From NCBI GenBank assembly GCA_013398015.1, contig VZRR01013418.1, positions 181,982-245,981 on the forward strand: a DNA stretch of 64,000 bases. The letters are read 5' to 3'. Made by a program: the position numbers and the translations under genes. This stretch comes from Oreocharis arfaki (taxonomy: Eukaryota > Chordata > Aves > Passeriformes > Paramythiidae). Of this stretch, positions 12,801-27,300 are shown in pieces; position 1 is the stretch's first letter, and each line of letters opens with the position of its first letter. The notes beneath the pieces are model-generated. The model saw only the letters and a program-made list of their open reading frames with translations, ran no database searches and was not told where the DNA came from.

Positions 12801-14818
12801 CACAAGAAAATTAGAAATGTGGGTAGGATGAAATGAAAGTCAAAATTTTATTGCTGTTATATCAGCTGTAGGGATTTGCAGCATGTACTTTCTCCATATG
12901 GAGATTTCTTTGACACTGGTCAGAGTGATAAATGTCCCTGTCTATTCAACGTTTACACCAGGTTCAAGTGCCTGGTCAGTCCATAAACATCGCAATTGTT
13001 AGCGTTGCTTGGAGTCTCCAGGCAAGAACCGGTGATTTTATGCCTTTTCTACACCAGTTTATTTTTGAGTATTTGATGGGAGAGAACTGGAAAAATGGGT
13101 AAAGAAAGAAATTCTTCCTTTTTCAACCTGGATCTAAATAATCGAGGTCACTCCTGTTTTAAACAGTTAAATGCATGAGACTGAAGATCAACAGTACCAG
13201 CCATCCCTGGGGGGTAGAGTTAGTGAGCTTGTAAACTCCCTGCCCTCCCTGAATCTAGATTAGTGGAAAGCTGGGCAGTACAGTTCCATTGTATCAGAAA
13301 TAGAACTTCTTATCTAAAAAAACTTGAGTATCAATTCAGATCAGAATTCCAGATCTTATCACTTAGGTCATGAATTTGGAAGAATTTTTCTTGTTCTATT
13401 TTTGTCCTTTCTGACAAGTAGACTGTATGAATTTGGAAGTCTTCCTGCTTTCCTCCTTTTTAAAAGTTTTTTGAGGTTTTAAGTTTCTTAAGGTCAGCCT
13501 TGAGTGAATGGTGTGCTTGCTTAAGTTAAATATATATAACAAGAATCTGTTTTAGTTATGTGTGTATTCTGTGAAATTTGATTGTGACTCTTAGATAATG
13601 CCTTAGGCTTTTCGAAATACAGGTACTTTGGTATTTTTATCTTTTGATGGGGTTTGGGTGCTTTCCTTTCTTTTTTTTTTTTTTTAAATTTAGAAGGAAT
13701 TATGTACCTAATTTCTATTAAAAACCAGGACAGTTTGGCAGGGAAAATGTCTTGTAAAAAGTGTAGGTTGTTCACTGGGGAAAGGGTTTAAGAAACAATC
13801 AAGTTTTAGGGGATTAAAAGGAGGTTAAGGGCTTCACTCCAACAGCGTAAAATTAGTTAAGGACTTGATACTGTTATTCAGCTGTGTATTGCTGTTCTGA
13901 GCGATTTTTAGCTTGAGGTATTTGTAATGACTGGCTGGTGTCTCTGCTGCCAAGAAGATTTGTAGGACAGGGAAGAATCCTGAAATCTTTTTCAAACTCT
14001 ATGTATTAGCTTTCTGAGAAAAGTTTGAGGAAAATACATGAAGTTTTATGAAAGAGCGGAGTACTTAAGCGTTTTGCTAAATACGGAATAGTATTGCACC
14101 ACTCCAGTAACCTTTGCTTTTAAGTTAAAAATATAACACAAATATGAAATAATTATTCCATTTTGTTGTTTGATTTACTGCTTCTCACCTAGTTCATTGT
14201 CATTGCTCAATTTATGGTGTTTTCTCTCTATTTAGTTTCTTGCACACAGCAATTAAATCAGCATTCTGAGGAGAAAGCTTAAGAACAATTTAGAGGGTTT
14301 CTAAAGAAAAATTGCTGGTTTATGATCACATGAGTATTGTTTCATGATTTCTTCTGAGAATGGAGCAACACAATTTGTGAGAAAATATTCGTGCAAAGGC
14401 ATTTGAGTACCCAGAGTTCATACCTCGTGGATGTCTAGTTACCATGTATAGGCAGCCTACTGTATGTGTTTATTTGGAGAAGTGGAATTTATCTGATTCT
14501 TTTACTTGATCAGATTCCTACTTAATTTCTAGCAGTCTGTATTTTACTACCCTAAAAATAGCTTGTTTGTTTCCTGAAATCACTTAGTAACGTGATGAAA
14601 ATAAGACTGAGTGCCAAGTCTCAATTTTCACGATAATTGTTAATGTTTGAACATGTTTAGTGCATCCTGAAATATCAATGATGGAACGGTCAGGTGTACT
14701 GATTTGTTAATACAACATTTAACTATAAAGATTCAATTTTAGTCCAATACCATTGACCAATATTTTGGTAGGTTGGTTTCAGTTTTAGAGGCGTTCTGAC
14801 ACTGGATTTCTAAGTTGA

Positions 14819-14848
14819 AACTAGGATGACAGTGTAGTCATCCTAGTT
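14819..14848. repeat. Perfect inverted repeat (12-bp arms, 6-base loop)
   Basis: AACTAGGATGAC at 14819-14830 is exactly complementary to GTCATCCTAGTT at 14837-14848, with a loop of AGTGTA. Its transcript could fold into a 12-bp stem. No surrounding sequence suggests a microRNA precursor or transposon end, and pairing stops abruptly at both outer bases. Confidence 0.85.
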
Positions 14849-17800
14849 AATCACTACTGGGATTGATTTCTGCGTACTGAATTTGAATTTCTCACATCTT
14901 GAGTGCTCTGTGTTCTGTCTAGTGAAGAATTTAGGCTTGTGGCTAATGTAAGCCTGTGAGCAGGCTTCCTGTGAAATCCCTTGCTGTGATTCCATTAAGT
15001 GAGATTATTAGTTTGTGTTACGATTGTTACTGTCTGGGCAGTGTCTTTTTTTGCTGTTCATTCCAATAGTGTGGAGTTGTTTTTTAATAGATGAAGTGGT
15101 TGAATTGTTTGCTTTTGGCATAGGTAATGCCTTATTGGTGGGTTTGATGTGACAATATTACTTTAACATTTCAGAAAGTTAAGCTCTGCTACTTTGGAAA
15201 GATTAATTGTAGCACCAGTTACTTTGACAGCCAAATTCACATTTCATACGCAAAAGAAAGGAAATATGATAAACTGTAAAACTACTGTAGTGTGTGAAAT
15301 TATTTGGTTCTTTTTAAATAGAAAATGTTAAAACCACTGGGTTTTTGACCACTGAAAGTTGCAATCTTTTTTTAAATTAAGTTTCTCATTACTAATGCAG
15401 TATTAGTATCCAAATAATAGAATTTGTGGAGGGATCTGCTGTGTGGGAGCAAAGAATGTTGATGCCAGTAGATATCAGGTCAGGTGTGTAAAAACATGTC
15501 GATTAATTTCTGGATTATTTGTAGGTATAACTGTCCTGAGCAAACACTACTCTTTTCAATATTTTAAAGTTTATTCAGGAGGGATATACATCAAGAAACC
15601 CCAAATCTTTTCAGTAGTTAACATAATTTATCTTATTTGGACATGTTTCAGAATTTTATGTTAAACACTAAAGCTAAAAGTATGATTGTGTTCAAATTTA
15701 AGATGGCACTCAGTTTCTGCAGCTTCAGCTATGTATCCCATCTTTTTAGTGTACTCTTTTGTGCCTGAAAATTCTGTATTTCCTTTATGTCTGGACACAA
15801 GCCACTCACCCCTTCCTGTGACTTAGCTCTTTTGAAGTTAAACATTTCTGTAAATCACAGTTCATTCACAAATCAGCAGTTTATTTTGAATCCTGGCTTA
15901 CAGTACATGAATTATAGAAACTTGCCTTATTTGTAAACTTACTTGTTCTTCTGCAGATGTGTTTTTGTTGTAGATTTTTCACAATAACTTGCTGAAGAAT
16001 AAGGAATAACTAACCAAGAACAGCAGAAATCAAGATCATGACCTCAATTTTTTATATCCTAGGGGAGCACTTACTGTATGAAATACAACTTGAATATCAT
16101 GAACTATGGGCCAGGTGTCTTTTAGCAGCCAACTCATGTAGTTTATGTGCTTACATTCAGCTAGAGCTGCTACTCTGCAGAGACTATTCTGAGCTAGATT
16201 TGTATGTTTTTCGAGTATCTTGGGAAAGTTTTGTTGATAAGAAATTGTTTCAACTTCTGTAGGGCTATTGATGAATAGCCCAGAAGATGAAAGTAGCTTT
16301 TAAATTGAACGTGTGTAGAAAGCGATCAGTTTCTAGATAGAAAATAGCCTTACCCAGTGGGATTTCTGTATAGTTTTCTTATAAAACGTGGACTTTTTGA
16401 TGTTAAATTAATTATTTTCAGCAGATCTGGTGATTTTCACTGAAATGTTTGAAACAATAAACAGTCAATTTGTCTTCATTAAGACTTTTTTCGTAGAAAG
16501 TGAAGTTACATTTGTTTGAGAAACTTGGTATGGAAAGTTAGTTGCATGCTCATGGACTTGTAGTATTAACTGTTGCATAACACTGTCTGTGGGGGGGAAA
16601 AAATCACCAGTACTGGGCATTGTGAAAGGTTCTGCTGGTATATGTGAAAAGTTCTTATGGGTTGTAGTGAATTCAAGGCAGAACTGACCTAAGAACAAAA
16701 ATTACGTACTCTCTCAGACTATTGAAAAAAACCCTGTAAAATACCTGATGAGAAACTTTTAAATGAAAACTAAGTGTGCGGTGTACTGCTATGTATGAGT
16801 GCTGTTAGGCACTTCCAATTCTTACAGTTGTTTCACAGTACTAAAATTTGTGGTCAGTGAGTTTCTCGGTAGTTTCTGTCAGTACTTTGCTGGCCCATAT
16901 CACTGGTTCAGAAGGAAAGTGTGATACTGCAGTGTGGTTTCATAGCAGGCATCATATTTCTTGATGGATTTTGGTGATTGATTATATGTAGAGATATATG
17001 TGATTCTTAGCTTGTATTTTAAAAAAAAGCCCAAACGATCCCAAATGACTAAGCAACCAAAGAAGAAGCAACTTGCTGCACATGTAATTAAATTTTCTTG
17101 TTATTAAGTTAACATTTGGATTTGGTTGCTTGGTGAATAATTCTTTATCTTTAGCATACATAGTCTATTTAAAGGGACAAAGAAAATACGCTTAATATTT
17201 GCTTTCTGGTTTTAAGGACTAATTTCATATATCTTCATATATTTTCCTATTTGTTTTTATTGGTCTGCTACAATGTTTTTCATATCTTTGTGTCTCGTGT
17301 TTACTTTTTTGTTGCTTTATTAGATAACTAATGGAACAAAGGAAGCTAAGTGCTTCTCTAGGGGAAACAGGAAAATAAAATGTTGATATATATATACAAC
17401 AAGCACTCGAAGGGTATTCTCACTGATGTAAAAAATTGTAGCAACAGTATGGTAATTTCTTTGTAGCTGGATTTTTAAAGGCAGTGTTATGTGTTTTAGA
17501 TTTATTTAGGTGCAAAACAGCAGGGTAAATATGTGGCTGTTTGCAGGAGGAGCAGGGTTTTTTTTTAGTGTGTGCATATATATGCACATGGTGGATTTTT
17601 TTGCCATAAACGTTCTTTGACTGTTAACTGTAGGTCTGAGATGTTAATATTCTTCTCTTTTTTAAGACTGCAAGAAAAATCAGATGAGGCCAGATGCTCA
17701 TTTTACATCTTCTTTAATTCTAATGGCAGAGCTAAGCTTAAGGAAAGGGTGTTGTAGGTTCTTTTTATTAGATATCTTGCTATATATGGTGTGGCATAAA

Positions 17801-18399
17801 TTAAATTTGTAGGAAGAGTAAAAGCTTTTTTATTTGTTTGGTTTTGCTGTTTTTTTTTCTTTCTTTTGCAGGCAAAAGTGATAAGTTTTCATTATTTTGC
17901 TTTAAAAGGACTCTTGCAAAAATACTGACTTGTTAAGTTTGTCATGTGTATAATTTTGTCTCATATAGAAATATTTTATTTAATTTGGGAATGTTAGGAA
18001 GACTAAAATAATTTTTTGATGAATGTACAGCATGTTATCTTTGCTGTATCATTTGTAGTGAGTATAGAGAGGACCTTGGAATAACTTTTCTCTCCAAATG
18101 AAAATGGAAGATCTTACTAAAACTCTTTATTATTTGCTTAAAAAGGTATTTTTCGTCGGGGCATCTGTCACTCCTATGGGTATTAATTTCTACTGAGCAC
18201 TTTTTCTATCAGTGGTGGCAATACATCTTTGAGGTTTATGTTGAAGAGTTATAGAAACAGGTAGTTTTTTTCTGAAGTACGAGTAATCTTGTGAATTGAG
18301 TCCTGATTACAAAATTACTATCAACAACTAATACATGTATATGATGATTAATGTAAAATAAGTAGGTATAGAGAGCAAGTGTTTTAGCTGTTCCTTCTG

Positions 18400-18419
18400 G
18401 TGTCTCCCTGTGGAGACAC
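18400..18419. repeat. Short perfect hairpin (8-bp arms, 4-base loop)
   Basis: GTGTCTCC at 18400-18407 and GGAGACAC at 18412-18419 are exact reverse complements around CTGT. No function is evident. Confidence 0.8.
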
Positions 18420-20309
18420 TAAAGGTGCATCTACATGGCAAAATGCTCTCAAGAGATACAGGTGATGAGTGAGGGTATGGAAGTAATAATAATGATATAG
18501 AAATAGCATAGCTCTAGTAATGCAGGGCGTTAAGCAAGCAAGTTTATCCTGTTTCTGAGCAATATCTGCTCATACTTTCCATGGTATTGGTATTTGAGTT
18601 TGGTGTGCAGAGGTGATTTGGATGGATCTATGTGGTATTTAGAACAAAATGTGTAGTTTTACAACAAAGTGCTTAACTGCATTTGTATGAAGTAGCTTAA
18701 TATAAACCTCATTTTTACTACCTCCGAGTGAAAAGTTAATGCAGAACAGTTAGCCAGCTTGCTTGTAGGCAGCAGTTCGTCCATTGAGCTTATTTTTGAA
18801 CAGCCACTAACAAATTTATGTAATGTGGCTAGCAGGGTATGTGTTACTGCTCCTTTCTGAAACCAAAAAACGTTCAGTGGCAATGTTGTAAAAGTAGGTT
18901 GTTGGCGTGCAATTATTTGGAGGCAAATGAAGGTCACTGCTATCATCAAAAAGGTTCCAAATATATTTAGCTTATTCATTGTTAAACCTGAAATTTGAAA
19001 AAAAATATTTCAGTTGCTGTTGTCTTCATTTTTCGACTTGGTAACTAAATTTTAATTCAAATGAAGAAGAAAATAAAGTTTTTTAAAGAATGTATTTGAC
19101 ATGTTTTTTCTTCCAGTAATGCTTCAGAGCTCTCCAAATGCTTATGAGTATCAGAGGAAGATCCCATGGAGATCAGGGGCTCTCTTTACTAATGCTCTTC
19201 ATAGATCAGCTGTACGGCTACAGAAATTTTGATATTTCAGCTGGGACTTAATGCAGGACCCCCAAAGGTTAGAAGTGGCTATTTTTTGATTTTCAGAGTA
19301 CATGTTTTCTTTGACTCTTTTTGTTCTAGCAACCGAAGTAGGTATGAGAGGAGGAAAGATTCCTTAATCTGTGGGGGAAATTTTCTTAGGTATTTTTTTT
19401 GGCCGCGGTTAGCCTCACTTCTGCAGTAAAGAATGAAGAGCAAAGAGAAGAATTAAAATTAGGAGAGCAAGAGTACACACACAGAAGACTTTAGGATAGA
19501 AGGGAGAGGTGGGTTTTTCCTTGTCTGTTTCTGACAGTGGAGAGAGGAGAAAACTTCAAACTGAGTCAAAGCATTGTTTGAGATGTTCATACCTTCTGCT
19601 ATGCATGTACATAACAGTTCAGTAATGCGCGTGTTGAGCAGCAAAATGGGAGCAGCCTCTTCCTGTTAATGTGTTTCTTCAAGGTTCTCAAAGATAAAGC
19701 AGCCTAAGGGAAAATAGATGTGTTCAAATACTTTAGAGGTGTAATTTAATTTGCTTAAGGCTATTGCATCTCCCGTTTTCCTGTAAGGATAGCATAGGAG
19801 TTCAACCCCGAAGTACCAAAATATAAGATCACAGTCATGGAAAAGCACATGATTGAGATTGGATATTGTTATCACTGTTCCATGAATTTTTATGATTATA
19901 AGAGTATTTAAGACAAGCTTAAGGCTCCTCAAGTATGTATATAATAGTCTTGATATAATTTATATTAGAATAGAAAGTATTAGTTAATATTACAATAGCC
20001 TTTCTACTTTGTTAGCTGTGTCCCTGTACTTTAGACTGTGTTTTCTGTTTTTCATTGTGAACTATCTGGAAATGAAGAAATTAGTAAGACATTTTTAGAG
20101 CTTTTAGGCCTTTCAGCGTTGATTAGTGTGACAGTTGGAGAGGTCGAAATTTTGCTGAAGTTTTTATCTCCTGAAAGGTCATCCTTTTTCCACATAATTT
20201 GAGCTGTAATTAAAAGGAAGAGTTGTTTAAAAGGGGAATGAGCTTAAAGGATACTACGCTTGTTTGAAAGGGAAAATCTGCTGTGAGTAAAAATCCTGCT
20301 TCCCAAGTG

Positions 20310-20328
20310 CCGGAGTTTCTTTCTCCGG
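20310..20328. repeat. Short GC-rich hairpin in AT-rich intron
   Basis: CCGGAG at 20310-20315 pairs with CTCCGG at 20323-20328 across a 7-base pyrimidine loop. The two CpG-containing arms stand out in a CpG-poor neighbourhood, but the stem is only 6 bp and may be chance. Confidence 0.6.
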
Positions 20329-23300
20329 AGATGTTTCTTCACTTTTCCTCCTTGTATAAGCCTTTTAAAATGATACCTAGATTTCTTTCTCCCTCCATCT
20401 GAACCATTAAGAGTACAGTCCAGACAGGACTAAATTGCTGACATTGTCATCAGATGAATGAGAAGACTTCAAGCTCTAGATGACAATGTTGTTTTTGCTG
20501 TGACTGGCTGTTGCCATCTCTGCCTTAAATCAGCTCATGTGGTGTGTGCAAGGTCTGTGCTCTGTACCTGTACATCTCTAACCCCAGTATCTTGCTCTGA
20601 TAAAAGAGCACATCTGTGCAGCTGCAAACAGTAGATACCTGACTTACTTTTGCTATACCAACATATGAAGATTTCACTAATATTTCTCTTTCCTGCTCTT
20701 GTATTTCTTTCCTGTTTCCCTCCCCATATCTTGCATGCTGATTTTTTTTCCTCATTTACTTGCTCACATATGGCAACAGTCAATTGGCAGAAATATGTCA
20801 TATGTCAAATTTTCTAGTGCTGAATAATGCTAGGTAGGATTGCTTTAGATGATTTCCACTGTAGATAGTTGTTGCTCTACAATAATTTGTTACCTTTCTT
20901 CATAGTTATGAATGTAGCCTTCATGGAGGAGTTTTGCTTTAATCTGAATGTCAGTTACCTCAAAGCTTCGTGCATTTCTTTGTGCCAGGGTGGAAGAAAG
21001 AGTCCTGTGAAAAGGCAAGAGGAGATTTTGATTTTTATTTAAGAAAAGTTTTGGTGGAAGAAATAGACATGAAGAAGAAAAGCTATTCTTTTCTACAATC
21101 CGTCATTCCTTTAAGTTTCTAAAGTTTCTGCTAGTTCTCAAGGATGTCAGGATATTGTGGATTTCCGCCTGGATAGATACATATATCGCCCTAATAGTGG
21201 AAAAAACTGGAGAAATCTTCTTTGTGTAATTTGCGTATCTTTATGTATTCGTTTTTCTCTCAAAATTATTAGTAGGCAAGAAATAAAATTAGGATATGAC
21301 TTCCATGGCTTGTGTTGAATTAAGAGGGCTGTTCAGTGCCAGGACACTTACCTTGGTTCCTTAAACAACCAGGAATTTCTTTCTTATTATTTTTCTCACC
21401 TGGTTTCTATCCTTACGTTTCAGCTATTTCTCTTTTTCAAGTCTTCTAAATTATGAATATTATTTTCACCAGCACCTGAGGCTAGACATTAATTTGTCTT
21501 TCCATAGGAATAGAATGTAGATTAGATACTACTATGTTATAAGTGGAGATAATGAATTGTTTTGCTTGGAAAAATAACAACATTAAAGATTTTTCAACAT
21601 ATTTTTCAGAGGAAAAAACTCCAGATGTAAAAGAACTATTTTTTCTAGCTCTCAGAAGGACAATTCTGATGGAGGTTGAATCAACTGTGATAGTAATGTA
21701 TTGTTTCTTGTTGTGTGGAGTTGCTTAATGTTACAGCCTAAACCTGCTACAGAGATTTAAAATGCCACAGTACTGCTTCTGGAAGAGGAAAAAAAGGTGC
21801 CAACAAAAAGCATTTTCCCCTTCCCATTCCTTCAGAAATAGCCTAATTTGGAAAAGTAGAGTTATCTTCGGGTAAATTTTGCAAAACAAAGAAAATGCAT
21901 GCATTATCCAGGTAATGCTCTGCTGTGTTTGTGTGTCGGGTGATAATCAGGATTTCCTTGCTCAGCCAAATAACTACTGGGAAGTGAAATGATTATTCAG
22001 AAGGTGAAGCTGAGACTCATCTTGCCTAACTGTAGTAGTGTAGCATAAGCATGCTTAGCATAAGCATGTTCTCTGCAGACTTACACCATAGTGAGTGGAG
22101 ACAGATATCTGCTTTGAACAGTTTTTCTGTTGTGATTTTATGTGTGACATCCTTTCAGAGTGATCACCTTTTTCTGTCAGGAAGGCTAGTTGTCCTAGAT
22201 GCTTTTTACAGATGAAACAGCTGGTTTTTAAGTGCTGAAATTAGGTGCAACTAGTCTCAAGTAATAGGTGTTTTGTATGAGTCGATGAAAAGACAATTCT
22301 TTGTTATTCTGTAAATTCAGCATGTGAAGAATAAAGTATTGAACCTGCATGTAAAAGAGGTGTTTTATGTGTAGATTACTTTATTTTTGCAGTGCAGCAT
22401 TATACTGCTAAAAGAAGTTTAAAATCTTTAACCCTGACATGCATAGTTACTATGTAGTTACTGAAAGTTTAATTGTTTTGTTTCAACATTCTTCTACTTC
22501 CAATCGTGGAATGTTATTCCTGAAGAATAAAACAGAGTTACTACCTACAGGAGCTTTTCTGGATTTTTATTTTTCTGTACTTTAATGTCAATAAAATGGT
22601 TGATGAATCGATACCCTTTTATGAACTGTTAATACCTTTTTATGAACTCAGCTATGTTAGAGAAGATACATTGTATACAAATAATTATTTCTCATTTTTG
22701 TCACAGGAGTGTCTGCTCTTCAGATTATCTTGTTTAAATGTAAAATATTGCAGTGTGTTTTATGTGTGGTGGAGGACTGATAAAGAGCATGACCTGAAAT
22801 TCTTGGAAATATTTAGAGTACTTAAGTGTGTTGTGGGTCGGTCCTTGAAGACAGTGCTGATTAATGCACTCTGGAAATGAATGTCTCGGAGCACTCTTTG
22901 CCTGTCCCCATGTGCTCTGTTACAGTACTTTCTCTGAAGAAGATGTAGGCATATATATTTTGTCAAGGACTCTGTTTTCACAGTAGTGCTGCAGTCTGCA
23001 GAGTGGGAGTTGGTTTCTCCAGGGAGGTACAGCAAGAACATTCTTAGGTGTGCTGTAGTTTGTTACAGAAGTGTAGCTTTGTAGCTGTGAATTGCTCTTC
23101 TGTCACTCAACTAACCACATCCATTTATTTCCATGGTTTCAGGGAGAAAAGCTGAAACCGAAAGCTGCTGATCAGAGTAACGAATTGAAGGATCGGTAGT
23201 AAATTCTGAAGAGGAAATGAAAACAGATAAAGCCAGGGTTTAAATTATGTGAAATAAATTATGTGAAAAAAACATAAATATGAGGTAAAATATACAGATA

Positions 23301-24344
23301 TATCCATGCTTAGGAAAGCCAGGAAGGAGAAAAATCTGAAAACAAGAAATGAAGTAAGCAAAACAGCTTTGTGTATACTAGCTGCCATACTCTGATTATC
23401 TAGGGATGCATAATATAGTATTTATGAAGCTCCTGATGTACATACAAAAAAAATATTGTAAAGCCTCTAGGCTTTGCACTACAACTGTTTGGTTTTGAGT
23501 AAAAAAAAGAAAAGAACTGCACAGTGTTGAACTAACTATGCAGAGATAAAAGCTTGGGATTTTAGCCCAAAATGCCCCAAACATGGAAAGGAATAGATAT
23601 GGTGACTATTTTCACCACGTTTTCTGATATGAAGCAACTTTCACCACAAATATTTTTTTCTTGTTCTACATAGCCTTAGTCTGAGAGGCAATGAGAATTT
23701 AACATATGAGTTTTCTGAATGTAGAGTGTTAATTAAGGGACTTTGTTTTAGAAAGGGGGATCGGAGTGAAGGCAGAGGCATCAGGCTAAGGATGGGTTTT
23801 GGTGGCTTCTTAACACCTGAAGCATCCTGACTAAAAAACATTTTGTCCTTCAGCCAAAATAGAAGAGGGGTGTGTGAGTAGTTCTTTAGCAAACATTCAG
23901 TGATTTGAATTTATTTTTCTAGCTAGTCAAAAAGTCTTTTATTATGGACTGTAAGAACACTTGTCTGTAGCTTATAAAATTAAAGGGATTTTGGGCAACA
24001 GGATATACTCAAGAAGGTATTCTGGAACAAAGAATTCGAAGCAGACTGCATTATATGAATGAGCAATGCAAAAATATTTTAAAAAGTCATTTGGGTGCAT
24101 TAAATGGAAGCTTTGCTTAATGGAGTAAAGTGAACAAAGAAATTTTGAGCAGCTGGGAGTAAGTGCCATTTTAAATACGGAGTAGTGTTTTTACACATTC
24201 ATGTGAATTAAAATTGGTGCTCTGTATTGTTCAGAGGAATTAAGTTGTTAATATGATCGTCAGTGATTTTGTGTTTAAAAGCAAAGGATCATTGGTACTG
24301 TACACTGCAAGAAAATCTAAGAGTTTACTTTTTATTTCTTTAAT

Positions 24345-27300
24345 GTTTCTTTCAGATGAGCTTAGACATGGAACAGTACCTTTGGTCACAGGCTTGCTAA
24401 GCTGGTGAAGAGAGCTTTGTAACTAAAGTTGCTGGGAAAGGGGAACTGCAATCCATCCCCCTCTTAACACTTTGATACCAGAGCTAGAGCAGATGCCAGA
24501 GGCTGGAGAGGGTGTGCAGAGCCACAGGAGAGGACCTCAAGGGCAGCACAGAGGAATTCCAGTCCTTCATAGGGGCCCAACTTAAATACCTCCATGCTAA
24601 TGCATGTAGCATAGAGTATATATAAATATAAACAAAGAGTTAGATTAATGCACTCCTGCAGGGCTGTGTTCTTCTTGGCATCAGAGATATGTTTTGTGTT
24701 GGCTGCTGTGGCTGGAATGTTGGAATGGAAAGATAGGGGCACTTTAGGAAGACGGGCAGGGGAGATGAGGTGAGAGTGTCACTTTCTGTGTCCATGACCA
24801 TCTGGAGTGCATGGAGCTCCACTTGGGGACAGATAAGGAGTTGACTGAGAGTTTATGGGTCAGGATTAAAGGATGGGCAGGGACAGGTAACACTGTAGTG
24901 AGGGGTGCTACACGTGACCAGGAAGACCAAGGGGATGAGGTCCTCTGTGGACAGATAAGAGTGGCCTCATGTTAACAAACCCAGGTTCTCATGCAGGACT
25001 TCAACCAACCTGGTTTCTGTTGGAAGGACAACACAGCAGGGCAGAAGCATTCCAAGAGGCTCTTGAAATGCATTGATGATGGCTTTCTTCTCCAAGTGAT
25101 AAAGGAGCTAACGAGGAGAGGTGCTCTGCTCTGAGAACCTTGTTCTCAGCTACAAGGAGGATCTGATGGGGAGTGTGAATCTGAAGGGCAGCGTTGGCTG
25201 CAGTGACCATGAAGTGGTGGAGTTCCGAGATCCTTAGGGCAATGAGGAGGATGTGCAGCAAGCTCCCTACACTGGACTTCAGGAGAGCAGACTTGGTCCT
25301 CTTCTGGGATATGACTGGCAGAGTACCTTGGGATAAAGCCCTGGAGGGAAGAGGAGCCCAAGAAAGCTGGCTAATGTTCAAGGATCGCATCTTTCAAGCT
25401 CAGGAGTGATGCATCCCCATAAAGAAGTTGGGCAAAATCATCGAGGGGCTGCATGGATGAGCAAGTTGTTCCTTGGTAAACTCAAATGCAAAAAGGAAGC
25501 CTGAAGAGGGAAGCAGGGACAAGTAGCCTGGGAGGAAAACAGAAATTGTCTGAAGAGCTAGAGATCAGGTTAGGAAAGCTGAAGTCCTGATAGATTTAAA
25601 TCTGGCTAGGGACATCAAGGGCAACAGGAAAATCTCTCACTGATAAAAGAAAGACTAGGGAAAATGTGGGTTCTCTCAGGAAGGAAGCAGGAAACCAGGT
25701 CACACAGGATATGGACCTGTAGTGGTAAGTACAGGCTGATGTACTCCACAACTTTCTTGCCTCAGTCTTCACTGGCTAGTGTGCCAGTCACACTGGCCTG
25801 AGTTGCAGGATGCAAAGGATGAGACTGGAAGAATTAAGAACCACCCACTGCAGAAGATCAGCTCTGACAACATCTAAGGAAACTGAGGGTGCACCAAATC
25901 CATGAGACCTGATGAGATACAGCTGTGGGTCCTGTGGGAACTGTCCAAGGAAGTACAAAGCCCCTACCCATCGTATTTGAGAAGCTATGGCAGTCTGGTA
26001 AAATTCCTTCTGGATAAAAGGAAACATAACCCTCATTTTTAAAAACAGAGATAAGAAAGACCTGGGAAACCACAGGTCAGTCAGTCTTACCTCAGTGTCC
26101 AGCAAGATCACGGAGAAGTTCCTTCTGTAAACTCCAAGTGATTTATGACAGCCAGCATGGCCTTCTATGATGGGATTACAGTATTGGTGGATACAGTAAG
26201 AACAAGTGATATCATCTTCTGGGAATTGTGAAGAGCATATGACACTGTCCTGCACAACATCATAATCTCTAAACTGGAGAGACATGCATTTGGTGGGTGG
26301 GTCACTCATCAGATCTGGAATTAGCTGGATGGCTGCACTGAAAGGGTTGTGGTCAGCATCTTAGTGTCCAAATGGAGATGACTGGCATTCCTCAGGGGCT
26401 GGTGTCGGCACTGGTGCTGTCTAACATCGTTGTTGTTGTCATTGACAGTGGGATCAATGCTCAGCACACTCAGTAAGTTTGCTGACACCACTGAGCTGTG
26501 TGGTGTGGTCATCATGCTGGACGGAAGAGATGGCATCCAGGGGGACCTGGGCTGGCTTGAGAGATAGGCTTGTGTGAACCCTAAGAAGTTCAACAAGGCT
26601 AAGTGCAAGGTCCTGCTCCTGGGTTTGGGCAGCCCCAAGCACAAATACAGGATGGGTGGAAAAAGGACTGAGAGCACCCTGGGGAGGACTTGGTATGCTG
26701 GTGGATGAAAAGGTCAACCTGACCCATCAATGTGCGCTTTCTGCCCAGAAAGCCAACCACATCCTGGGCTGCATCACAAGAAGCATGGCCAGCAGATTGA
26801 GGGAGATGATTCTCCCTCTCTACTCTACTTTACTCTCATGATACCCCACCTGGATTGCTGCATCCAGTTCTGGAGCGCTCAGCATAAGAAGGACATGGAT
26901 GAGAGGGAACAAGTCCAGAGAAGGGGTGTGAAAATGGTCAGAGGCCTGGAGTGCCTTCTCTGTGAAGACAGACTGAGAGAGTTGGGGTTGTTTAGCTTGG
27001 AGAACAGAAGGCTCTAGAGAGACCTCAGAGAAACCTTCCAGTACCTGAAGGGGGCTACAAGAGAGCTGGAGAGGGAGTTATTACAAGGCTTTGTGGTGAT
27101 AGAAGGGGGAATGCCTTCAAAGTGAAAGAGGGGAGATTTAGAAAAGATGTTAAGAAGAAATCCTTTACTGTGAGGGTGGTGAGACGCTGGAAAATGCTGC
27201 CCAGAGGAGTTGTGGATGTCTCATCCCTGGAATTGTTGTATGCTATGCTGGACAGGGCTTTGGGTAACCTGGTCTGGAAGAGAAAGGTTCCCCATCCATG

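Larger units (their letters stand above)
1181..24344. other. Intronic DNA, no gene recognised
   Basis: This is AT-rich intron sequence with T and A homopolymers (for example near 7200, 9810, 11630-11653 and 13671-13685), a short CA repeat near 9871 and a few hairpins listed separately. Short open frames on both strands are no longer than expected for such composition and lack recognisable domains. I saw no tRNA-like or snRNA-like sequence and no CR1 fragment that I could support. Confidence 0.6.

Noticed and set aside
25788..26309. 173-codon minus-strand open frame
   Set aside because: It is the antisense of the CR1 reverse transcriptase region, where higher GC leaves few stops. It has no independent support.
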